A stretch of 24,251 nucleotides of DNA from positions 1 through 24,251 of the IMG/VR virus record IMGVR_UViG_3300040808_002226. The stretch is one strand, 5' to 3'. Each line of letters begins with the position of its first letter. Position 1 is the stretch's first letter. This DNA comes from a virus. The translations under genes were made by a program, and so were the position numbers. This document shows positions 5,780-12,105 of this stretch, one piece after another. The notes below the pieces were generated by a model, which worked only from the letters and a program-made list of their open reading frames with translations, made no database searches and was not told the origin of the DNA.

Positions 5780-6200
5780 CGCCGGGATACTTGACCGCCT
5801 TCTGAACCGCATCGAAGACGTTCAGGGCGTCGATCTCGACCTCAAGCTGAGTTCCCTTGGGGGTGTAGCACTTTGCTACGTAGCGCTGGCCATTGGGAGG
5901 CAATGGGCTGCGAAGCTCTGCCGCCTCACGGTCCAAGGCGACGGCCTGGACCACGGTCAAGCTGTCATCAAGGTCTGCAGAGGTGTAGACCGCTGCATGG
6001 TCGTGCCAGCCCAGGGTGTTGTAGCGGGCGTCATGGTTTGGAGTAGCCGATTCAATGCGGCTAAGAAGCGCGCGGCTAGTCCACTCAGGGTTCTCGCTCA
6101 AATACTGATCTACCGCGAGTTCCTCCGCGTCCTCAGGGCTCTCGGCATAGCAAAGGCACTCCGTCGTCAGCATGACGGTGTAAAGACGATGGGTAGACAT
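5703..6200 (-). CDS. Unknown protein (165 aa)
   Basis: A 165-residue protein starting MSTHRLYTVMLTTECLCYAE. Two similar halves are suggested: RLYTVMLTTECLCYAESPEDAEELAV and RYVAKCYTPKGTQLEVEIDALNVFDAVQKAV. Each has a beta strand pair followed by a helix beginning in acidic or Ala residues, as in small phage proteins that modify or bind nucleic acid or protein. No named family is recognised. The C-terminus is Pro/Ala-rich. It starts 10 bases after the stop of the ligase-like gene and is probably co-transcribed with it. Confidence 0.68.
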   Translation of the reverse strand: MSTHRLYTVMLTTECLCYAESPEDAEELAVDQYLSENPEWTSRALLSRIESATPNHDARYNTLGWHDHAAVYTSADLDDSLTVVQAVALDREAAELRSPLPPNGQRYVAKCYTPKGTQLEVEIDALNVFDAVQKAVKYPGVRNVASVQSVALPAPGSPQPEAAPA

Positions 6201-6209
6201 TGGCGAGTC

Positions 6210-6959
6210 TTAGCGCTTGAGAGCTAGTGCCCACACAGGAGCACGGCTACCCGTGCCAAGTGCGGCTTGGGTGCTGTGGTCGTGGACCTTGGCAACCACA
6301 CCATCGCAGGGATAAGAGGCAAAGCGTCGGCCGTCCAGCCACTCGTTGTAGAGCTTGAGAACCTCCTTGGGCTTGGTGCAAAGCAGTGAATCAACGACGC
6401 TGATGCCCAGGCGGCTGATCGCGTCAAGGCTGGTGGACTCTGTGCCAGTGGCGCCGTAGAGGCGGTAGGCGGCAAAGGTCAGCTTCCGACCGCCGGAACG
6501 ATTAGCGCGCGCAGCTTGAGCTGCATCGGTCTGGGACTTGCCAGGAGTGGTGCCATACAGCTCGCCGTGGATCTCGATGTCGCCACCGGCGTTGATCACG
6601 TTGGGGATTGCGCCAACCTCTTTGACCAGGTCAAGGATGCACTTGCCGCTGCGGGTCCAGGCATCAGTGAGCAAGCCAGCCTTGTAGCGGACGGCGATAG
6701 CGATGCCGTCGATCTTGGGCTGAACGACGACTGCAGGGGTGATCTTGATGTAGTCGTACCAGCTCTCAAGGCTGCAGTTGTCGAGGCTGAGCAAGGCCGT
6801 GCCGCCACCGGGATAGCGGAGTTCAGGAGCGTAGGGGGCAAGAGCGCGAAGCTCGGCCTCTAGGCCGTCGTACTCGGAGTCGGTAAGGATCGGGTCGCCG
6901 TTGCGGTATGCGGCGTCAGCGCGGCGGATCTGAGTGCGCAGGGCTTCGATGGAGGCCAT
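6210..6959 (-). CDS. NAD-dependent DNA ligase adenylation domain only
   Basis: A 249-residue protein equal to the N-terminal part of bacterial LigA. Subdomain Ia, which binds NMN, is visible (Y18, and TDSEYD with D27, Y30, D31). The nucleotidyltransferase motifs follow: PKIDG with the catalytic Lys at 82, TRSGK at 102-106 (usually TRGDG), EIHGE at 129-133, CDGVVAK at 218-224 and WALALKR at 243-249. The protein stops right after motif V, so the OB-fold, zinc finger, HhH and BRCT domains are absent. Bacterial LigA is normally about 670 residues. As known, the adenylation domain can react with NAD+, but nick sealing needs the OB-fold; a partner or another role is possible. The start at 6959 matches the family; a GTG at 6992 would add 11 residues. 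Confidence 0.85.
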   Translation of the reverse strand: MASIEALRTQIRRADAAYRNGDPILTDSEYDGLEAELRALAPYAPELRYPGGGTALLSLDNCSLESWYDYIKITPAVVVQPKIDGIAIAVRYKAGLLTDAWTRSGKCILDLVKEVGAIPNVINAGGDIEIHGELYGTTPGKSQTDAAQAARANRSGGRKLTFAAYRLYGATGTESTSLDAISRLGISVVDSLLCTKPKEVLKLYNEWLDGRRFASYPCDGVVAKVHDHSTQAALGTGSRAPVWALALKR

Positions 6960-7020
6960 CGGAATAAGAGGTAAAGGGGTGCGGTCAGGCACGAGAGGAT
7001 TGTACTACAAGTTTCTGAGT

Positions 7021-7050
7021 AAAAAAGCGGGGCGCCTGTCCCAGCACCCC
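7021..7050 (-). terminator. Intrinsic terminator after the 7087 gene
   Basis: On the minus strand GGGGTGC (7050-7044) pairs with GCGCCCC (7035-7029) with one G-T pair; the loop is 8 bases, and GC and six T residues follow (7026-7021). It separates the 7087-7806 gene from the ligase-like operon. Confidence 0.85.
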
Positions 7051-7086
7051 ACGTTCTCCCTCGAATCCACGCTAGGGAGGTCGCCC

Positions 7087-7806
7087 TTAGCTGCCTATGG
7101 CGCGTCGCAAAGATTCTTTTAAAAGACCAGGCAAGACGTCGGCTCCGTAATCCACAGCGAAACGGCGGAGGTCAAAGATCGTCGGCACCGTCGGCTTGGT
7201 CCTGGCGTAGGTGAACAGCATCTGCACGTCGTTGCGGCCTTTGACGCGGTAAATGCCTGGCGTCAGGTTGGCGGTCTGGCGAGTCTTGCGCTGGTCGGGC
7301 ACAGAGATGTACCGATACCCGCCACTGCCCGTGCCAGTCTTCAGGCCCTGCACAACCTGCTGGTACTGGCCAGGGCTCATGCGGCCGTAGGCATTAGCCC
7401 TGACACCACGACCCGCAAGGAATGGGACGGGCCAATAGTTGCCGCTAACAATCCCTGCCTTCCTGAGGTAATTAGTGAATCGAGTTTCATAGATCGGCTT
7501 CTGTCCTGCACCGTCTTCAGCAGAAACGGGATAGAGATACTTACCAGGCGCGTTACCTTTGTCGACTCGATCCTTGACTCGAATTGTCAGCTCAAAGCCA
7601 TTCGCTTCAGAAACGACAGAGTTAAGAGTCAATGGAACAGGATTGCGGAAGACATCTTGCATGTCTTGGCGGACCTGCTGCTTGGCGAAGAGGTAGCCGT
7701 AACGCTTGAGCGCTTGTTGAGTTGCGTAAGGCAGTTGAACTTTTTCTACGACGTTGATCTTTCCAACTAAATCATTTACATCCCACTCAATGTTCTTGTA
7801 CGCCAT
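7087..7806 (-). CDS. Putative phage tail protein (minor tail Z-like)
   Basis: A 239-residue protein starting MAYKNIEWDVNDLVGKINVV. An N-terminal helix (QLPYATQQALKRYGYLFAKQ) precedes a beta-rich middle with LTIRVKDR and YLYPVSAEDGAGQ. The C-terminal part has LTPGIYRVKGRNDVQMLFTY and a final helix PGLLKESLRRAIG. The order (helical start, GIYR...VFxF, closing helix) recalls prophage minor tail protein Z-like families, but without alignment this is tentative. It is isolated: the terminator at 7021-7050 ends its message, and the repeat-rich candidate origin lies upstream. A copy of the GCGAGTCC repeat ends five bases before its start codon. Confidence 0.6.
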   Translation of the reverse strand: MAYKNIEWDVNDLVGKINVVEKVQLPYATQQALKRYGYLFAKQQVRQDMQDVFRNPVPLTLNSVVSEANGFELTIRVKDRVDKGNAPGKYLYPVSAEDGAGQKPIYETRFTNYLRKAGIVSGNYWPVPFLAGRGVRANAYGRMSPGQYQQVVQGLKTGTGSGGYRYISVPDQRKTRQTANLTPGIYRVKGRNDVQMLFTYARTKPTVPTIFDLRRFAVDYGADVLPGLLKESLRRAIGS

Positions 7807-7811
7807 ATCGA

Positions 7812-7835
7812 CCTAAACCGGGTGTCTGCGAGTCC
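7812..7835 (-). repeat. Fourth copy of the GCGAGTCC repeat, at a start codon
   Basis: CCTAAACCG (7812-7820) and GCGAGTCC (7828-7835) match the three units at 3307-3417, with one A missing. On the coding strand it reads GGACTCGC...CGGTTTAGG, ending five bases before the ATG at 7806. This location suggests a promoter or translation element rather than a random repeat. Confidence 0.6.
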
Positions 7836-7939
7836 AGGCTAGGCAGGGAAGGGGGAGGAGCTCTCGGGGCAGTTGGCGTGACCAGGGAACTCCATGGCGC
7901 AGAACGTAACCGGGTTCCGCCCAGGTGTCAAGGATTCAG

Positions 7940-8275
7940 GTCCGAAAGGGGGTGTAACGCTTGTAACGGTGCGTAACGGTGGGCGTAACGCCGAGATCCC
8001 TTGCGGCAACTGAGTTGTAACGGTGTAACACTAAATCTCTACTTTTATAGATATAGATAGATAGAGGGGTGTCTGGGTGTGTGTACGTGTGTGTGTATAA
8101 GGGTGTGTTCTCTCGGAAGCGTTACACCCCCAAAAAACGTTACAACCCTTGCGCTGGAAGGGATCTCAGCGTTACACCGACCGTTACACCGAGGCGAAAA
8201 ACGTTACAACTCAGTCATAGCAAGGGTTTTGGACCGTTACGCCCCGAGGGAAAAATCCAAGATCCCTTGCTATCA
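7940..8275. repeat. Candidate replication origin: opposed GTAACG/CGTTAC clusters
   Basis: Five GTAACG hexamers (7954, 7963, 7973, 7985, 8017) and one GTAACA (8025) lie on the left. Six CGTTAC (8120, 8138, 8170, 8182, 8202, 8235) lie on the right in the opposite orientation. An 18-bp segment at 7985-8002 is matched 17/18 in inverted form at 8158-8175. Between the clusters is a simple-sequence core (8031-8119) with TAGATA repeats and a GT-rich run. The region lies next to the 3' end of the primase-helicase gene, as is common for phage and plasmid iteron origins. It could instead be a complex operator. I see no gene in 7836-8305; open frames there are formed by the repeats. Confidence 0.65.
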
Positions 8276-8305
8276 CTGGGTTCCAACCTTGAGACCAGCC
8301 CGAGA

Positions 8306-10804
8306 CTAAAGATCCAGCACGGTCATCGGTATCACTAAGCAACGCATTGGACCCATAGCTGGAAACCTGATGGCGGTCTTCGGGGTCGTCACACCATTGA
8401 TGCGTTTCAGGGACTGTTTGTAGGCATTTCCGCTCCACGGGGTGTCCCGGACGATGGCCTGGAGGTTGCTGTTGCCGTTCGCGATGGCCAGGGAATCGCC
8501 CTGGATTTTGAGCCCATAGCGGGCGATCACAAGCGACGGATCCTCGGAGTCCTCGCGGTGTGCGGTGACCTTGAAGCAGCCCCGCTGAGCCATGCCAACC
8601 AGCTCCCTGAGGGTCATTCTTTTGCCATCTACTTGAATCATGTGGTTGAGAATGAAGTTCAAACACTTCATCTCATCAGCCTCACTTGGGTCGGTCTGAT
8701 GACTCTCCCAGTCCATACTTTGAATCCATTTCTGTGCCTGATCGAGGCTGATCAGTTCACCGCCGGCAGGTGAAAGTGACCAGGCACCTGCGAGAAGTGT
8801 GCCGTGCTGATCGCCATAACGCTGGCCAAACTCTTTAGCGAGTGCCGCTGCAAATGTGCGTGCGTTGGATCGAATGAATGGGATGTTGTCGACGGTTCGG
8901 GCAATCAGCTTGCGGCCGTTTTCCTCGGTGGCGAAGTCATAGATCCGCTGCTCAAAGTCCCGCCAGTCGTCTTTTGAGATGGGGTCACGGCGCAGGCCAA
9001 GGACGCAGAAGCGGTCGACGTCGGCTTTCTGGATCAGGTTGACGTTGATGGATGAGACGCAGAACATGCTGCGGATCTCGAAGGAGTTGGAACCACCCGA
9101 AGAAGTGCCCTTGTAGATCTTTCCGCCTTCAGAGGAAGCGATGCGAGCGAGGGCAAGGATGTTCTGAACGATCTGCTTGTCGCGCTGTTCGTTCTGCTCA
9201 AACTCGTCGAAGACAACGGGGATGGCGTCGGACTTGAGGGTGCCGCGAAGGCCAGCTTCAGTGGTTCCGCCGGTTGCTGCTTGGTAGATGCCGCCAAGGA
9301 GCGGGCGCATGAAGTGCTTGAGGATGGTGGTCTTACCGGTGCCGGCTCCACCAGTGATCCAGATGTGAGGTCTCCAGTCGAGAGCACCGCAGACGGGGGC
9401 GAGAACGATCCAGCCGACTAGGAAGTAGGCGGAAGCTGGGACCTCCCATTTGAACTGGCGGGCGAGCTTGAACAATTCAACGGTGATTTCATCAGTGAGT
9501 GGCTCGCTTGCGGGGCCGATCAGTGACTTGGCGTTTTCGTAGAAGTAGTACGAATTAGGCGGATTTTGAATGTGATGCTCAGTAGGCGGGCCTTGATCGG
9601 GGATGACTGAGAGCCTGTTGCCGAGGTGAAGGATGACACGACCTGCGTCGTACCAGGCGCCGCGGCCGCGGATGCGACTTGGATCAAAGACGCCTTGCTG
9701 AGTGCAGACGCGCATGAGGGTGTCTGCTGCGCGATCAGTATCGAATGAGGTTCTGGTGGGAAACATGGCGCACCACCAATCGAGGCTTGCCAGGTTCATG
9801 AGATTGAGCTTGGTATGACCAGAGGCCGGGAGCTCGATGACCTGTGATGCCTCGTTGGGGAGGTAGTAGTAGTAGCCGCGATCGAAGCCAAGGCAGCGGA
9901 AGGGCCATTCGGCTGGGAGTTCGGGGTCTGCGTTGGGGGGAGCGGGGTCGTCGGGTTCGTCTTGGATGGCCTCTTCAATGTCGAGAACCAGGGGGTTGGA
10001 GACGTTGTTCTTGGCGTAGTCGGCTGCTTCTTGAGGTGACCAGGAAGCGTCGGCGAGATCCCAGCCCTCTGCCATTTCCTGAGGAGGGGCGATGATTTGA
10101 ATGCGCTCGACGCCGATGCTCATCAGCTTGCGAGCGAGGCGATCCATGGCATCGCGGCCGACTTGATCGTTGTCAGGCCAGAGCAGGACCTTGCGATCAG
10201 CGAGTGGAGTCCAGTCGGTCTTGTTGATGGCTTTGCAGCCTGAGGCCCAGGTAGTGCAAACGGCCTGGGGGAAGAGTGAGCAGGCAGCGGTCCAGGCCTT
10301 TTCGCCTTCGACTACAAGGATGGTTTTGTCCGAGGACTTGATTGCATCGAGGTTCAGGAGCGGGCGAGGAGCTGGTGGTGCTTTCCACTGCCAGCGGTCA
10401 CCATCAAACCAGAGAGGGCGGATTTTCTTGCCAGGGAAGCGAGCGACGATGAAGTTTTCGCTGTAGCGCCAGCTGGATTCAGCACCTTGCGTTGGAGGTT
10501 CAGGGCGCTGCTTGACGATGCCGAGATAGGACTCGATGCGCTTGGCGGCTTCCTTGAATTCCCAGTTGTTGCGGCGCATGAGGAGGTCCATGCCGGTGCC
10601 ACCACCACCGCGCTGATCACGGCCACCGCACTGATTGCAGTACCAGGAGCCAGTACCGTCCTTGTCGTCATAGCGATAGCGATCTTCGCCACCGCAGAGG
10701 GGACAGGGTTGGTGTTTGTCGGTGAGTTGCTCGGGAGAGAGTCCTGCCAGGTCGGCGAGGATTGATGACCAGCGATTGAGCGCAAGGTCGGTGATTTTGT
10801 TCAT
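8306..10804 (-). CDS. Replicative primase-helicase (zinc finger, TOPRIM, P-loop)
   Basis: An 832-residue protein that should make primers and unwind DNA at the phage fork. Residues 34-59 are a primase zinc finger (CPLC...CNQC). A TOPRIM domain follows with VVEGEK at 164-169 and WPDND at 209-213. The C-terminal half is an ATPase with Walker A GGAGTGKTT at 485-493 and Walker B VVFDEFE at 530-536, in a context (TTEAGLRGTLKSDAIP) like the DUF927/P4-alpha type helicases. All three modules appear complete. The start is supported by a four-base ATGA overlap with the 10801-11010 gene. The 3' end abuts the repeat-rich candidate origin. It is the last gene of the operon that starts at 13498 or at the internal promoter near 11200. 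Confidence 0.92.
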   Translation of the reverse strand: MNKITDLALNRWSSILADLAGLSPEQLTDKHQPCPLCGGEDRYRYDDKDGTGSWYCNQCGGRDQRGGGGTGMDLLMRRNNWEFKEAAKRIESYLGIVKQRPEPPTQGAESSWRYSENFIVARFPGKKIRPLWFDGDRWQWKAPPAPRPLLNLDAIKSSDKTILVVEGEKAWTAACSLFPQAVCTTWASGCKAINKTDWTPLADRKVLLWPDNDQVGRDAMDRLARKLMSIGVERIQIIAPPQEMAEGWDLADASWSPQEAADYAKNNVSNPLVLDIEEAIQDEPDDPAPPNADPELPAEWPFRCLGFDRGYYYYLPNEASQVIELPASGHTKLNLMNLASLDWWCAMFPTRTSFDTDRAADTLMRVCTQQGVFDPSRIRGRGAWYDAGRVILHLGNRLSVIPDQGPPTEHHIQNPPNSYYFYENAKSLIGPASEPLTDEITVELFKLARQFKWEVPASAYFLVGWIVLAPVCGALDWRPHIWITGGAGTGKTTILKHFMRPLLGGIYQAATGGTTEAGLRGTLKSDAIPVVFDEFEQNEQRDKQIVQNILALARIASSEGGKIYKGTSSGGSNSFEIRSMFCVSSINVNLIQKADVDRFCVLGLRRDPISKDDWRDFEQRIYDFATEENGRKLIARTVDNIPFIRSNARTFAAALAKEFGQRYGDQHGTLLAGAWSLSPAGGELISLDQAQKWIQSMDWESHQTDPSEADEMKCLNFILNHMIQVDGKRMTLRELVGMAQRGCFKVTAHREDSEDPSLVIARYGLKIQGDSLAIANGNSNLQAIVRDTPWSGNAYKQSLKRINGVTTPKTAIRFPAMGPMRCLVIPMTVLDL

Positions 10805-11010
10805 TTGGCTTTGCGGCTCTGTTCAATGCGATAAAGGCGTTCGGGCCACTGTTCGGCGGCGCGTTTCATTAGGTCTCGCCTGTAGTCGGTGTCTGCGACA
10901 GTCCAGGTGACAAGCTCGCCGGTGAAGGCGTAATAGATAAGGCCGTCATTAAGCCAGTTTTGGAGCTCGTTTAGAAAACGATTTTTGACGCGATCACGAT
11001 CAATTGACAC
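10801..11010 (-). CDS. Small protein of unknown function in replication operon
   Basis: A 69-residue protein from GTG at 11010 (MSIDRDRVKNRFLNELQNWL), mostly helical with a Trp/Tyr-containing centre (LIYYAFTGELVTWTVADTDY). It overlaps the ribbon-helix-helix gene upstream by 11 bases and the primase-helicase ATG downstream by four bases, so its translation is coupled on both sides. I recognise no family. Its position makes a role in replication likely, perhaps as an accessory or loading factor, but no motif shows this. Confidence 0.65.
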   Translation of the reverse strand: MSIDRDRVKNRFLNELQNWLNDGLIYYAFTGELVTWTVADTDYRRDLMKRAAEQWPERLYRIEQSRKAK

Positions 11011-11155
11011 CGGATTCCATCAAGCGAGCGATGAGCTGACGGACGAAGCCAGATCGAGAGACGAGGAAGGATTCTGCTTGTTGGTCTAGCCAGTCGATTT
11101 GATCTTGAGGCAAGTCAACGGTGATTGTCTTGCGCTGGGAGCGCTTGGCAGGCAT
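11000..11155 (-). CDS. Ribbon-helix-helix DNA-binding protein (51 aa)
   Basis: Translation of the minus strand gives a 51-residue protein starting MPAKRSQRKTITVDLPQDQI and ending SGFVRQLIARLMESGVN. The basic N-terminal tail, a short strand (KTITVDLP) and two helices with SRSGFVRQLI are typical of the Arc/CopG/MetJ type ribbon-helix-helix fold. Such proteins bind operators as dimers. It is the first gene after a promoter-like sequence with an imperfect dyad (11183-11210), so autoregulation is a reasonable guess. The operon continues through 10801-11010 to the primase-helicase, which it may regulate. Confidence 0.78.
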   Translation of the reverse strand: MPAKRSQRKTITVDLPQDQIDWLDQQAESFLVSRSGFVRQLIARLMESGVN

Positions 11156-11182
11156 GGGGTGCGCTTGGGTTTTGCAAGCGAA

Positions 11183-11210
11183 AGACTAGCGGTAAATACC
11201 TAGCCTGCAA
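11183..11210 (-). promoter_or_regulatory. Promoter with overlapping imperfect dyad
   Basis: On the minus strand TTGCAG (11210-11205) and TAGTCT (11188-11183) are 16 bases apart, about 28 bases before the ATG at 11155. The spacer contains GGTATTTACC, a near-palindrome flanked by CTAG-type sequences on both sides. The arrangement suits an operator for the ribbon-helix-helix protein encoded just downstream. Confidence 0.4.
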
Positions 11211-11211
11211 G

Positions 11212-11562
11212 CTATCCCAGGATTTCGTTTGCGTCTTGGATTGAGCGAGCCACGCCAGCAATGCCACCAGCGCCACGAATGAGGCCCAACCAATTGGACT
11301 GATCCGGCGATAAGCGCCCCGTGGGGGTCTTGACCTCAATGGAAGTGAAAACAGCGACACGTTGGCCGACCATTTCAGGGGTGATGGTGATTGTGCGGAA
11401 GCCGATGAGGTCAGCGGAACCGCGAGCTAGGCCGAACTGAACTGGTCTGCCGGTTTTGGGATCCGGCAATGAGCCGGTGTTATTTCGGAAGAGTCGCAGG
11501 TCTTTGCGGAGGCCTACTGCTAAGCGGATCTGTTGCTGAAGTGTGGTCTCCGCGTTGGCCAC
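11212..11562 (-). CDS. VRR-NUC domain nuclease
   Basis: A 116-residue protein, close to the length of a stand-alone VRR-NUC domain. Visible features are E5 in the first helix, FRNNTG at 25-30, ARGSADLIG at 46-54 with D51, the catalytic IEVKTP at 75-80 (E76, K78) and Q88 in LSPDQSNW. This is a PD-(D/E)XK superfamily fold; stand-alone phage versions are thought to act on branched DNA as junction-resolving or flap nucleases. It starts with GTG at 11562, 12 bases after the HNH gene stop, within the replication and recombination operon. Confidence 0.9.
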   Translation of the reverse strand: MANAETTLQQQIRLAVGLRKDLRLFRNNTGSLPDPKTGRPVQFGLARGSADLIGFRTITITPEMVGQRVAVFTSIEVKTPTGRLSPDQSNWLGLIRGAGGIAGVARSIQDANEILG

Positions 11563-11574
11563 AAAGATCTGCTG

Positions 11575-12105
11575 CTAGCAATCAGAGTAGAACTGACCGT
11601 GAAGTTTGCGTCGAGCTTCTTTGACAGCTTGAGCCGCTTCCTCGGCTGTCTTGAAGTAGCCAATGATTTGTGATCGGTATTTGTGGTAGACGCAGCCAAT
11701 GAAAGGCTTGCCGACGCGACCGCTTGGGTGAACGCCTTTGTAACCGGTGCTGTTGTTCTTGTTTAGCTTGCGATTGCGGCAGTTTTCTTGTCTCGTTGCG
11801 AGTCTTAGGTTGGAAATCCTGTTATCAAGGCCATTGCCATTGATGTGATCCACCATGAGCTGGCCAGGGTCTTGCTTGTGGTGCAGCAGCCAGGCAACGC
11901 GATGGGCCAGGAGTACGCGATTGAAGTAGGTCAGTCTCCAGTATTTGCCGTTTTTACCGCCTGAGATTCCGCCTGCTTCATCGCCAGGCTTAATGGTTGA
12001 AAAGAGGGGTTTGATTTTCCAGTAAAACTTGCCAGTCTCCGGGTCGTATCTCCACTGCCTGCTTAGTTGTTCATAAGAAGGAAGTGGCCGGGACTTTTTA
12101 GACAC
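11575..12105 (-). CDS. HNH endonuclease with AP2-type DNA-binding domain
   Basis: A 176-residue protein with the HNH_3 pattern: HRVAWLLHH near 68-76, then DHINGNGLDNRISNLR at 86-101 carrying the metal-binding His and Asn. Residues 120-160 (GYKGVHPSGRVGKPFIGCVY, then FKTAEEAAQA) form an AP2-like DNA-binding domain. This architecture is typical of free-standing homing endonucleases of phages. The GTG start at 12105 overlaps the helicase stop by eight bases and has an AGGAG sequence directly upstream. A selfish insert between two functional genes would fit, although the tight overlap suggests stable domestication. Confidence 0.88.
   Translation of the reverse strand: MSKKSRPLPSYEQLSRQWRYDPETGKFYWKIKPLFSTIKPGDEAGGISGGKNGKYWRLTYFNRVLLAHRVAWLLHHKQDPGQLMVDHINGNGLDNRISNLRLATRQENCRNRKLNKNNSTGYKGVHPSGRVGKPFIGCVYHKYRSQIIGYFKTAEEAAQAVKEARRKLHGQFYSDC

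Noticed and set aside
6999-7030. Promoter with TACAAT before the ligase-like gene
   Set aside because: TACAAT fits as a -10, but no -35 lies at 16-18 bases; the region there is the terminator T-run, so I left it out.
8069-8338. Open frames across the repeat region (plus strand)
   Set aside because: They are made from the CGTTAC repeats and GT runs; composition is not protein-like, and the region overlaps the 3' end of the primase-helicase gene.
10826-10838. CGCGATAAAGGC-like match to the leader motif inside the 10801-11010 gene
   Set aside because: It is coding DNA, lacks the hairpin and conserved spacing, and is only a partial match; likely chance. A similar partial match at 16163 is also coding.
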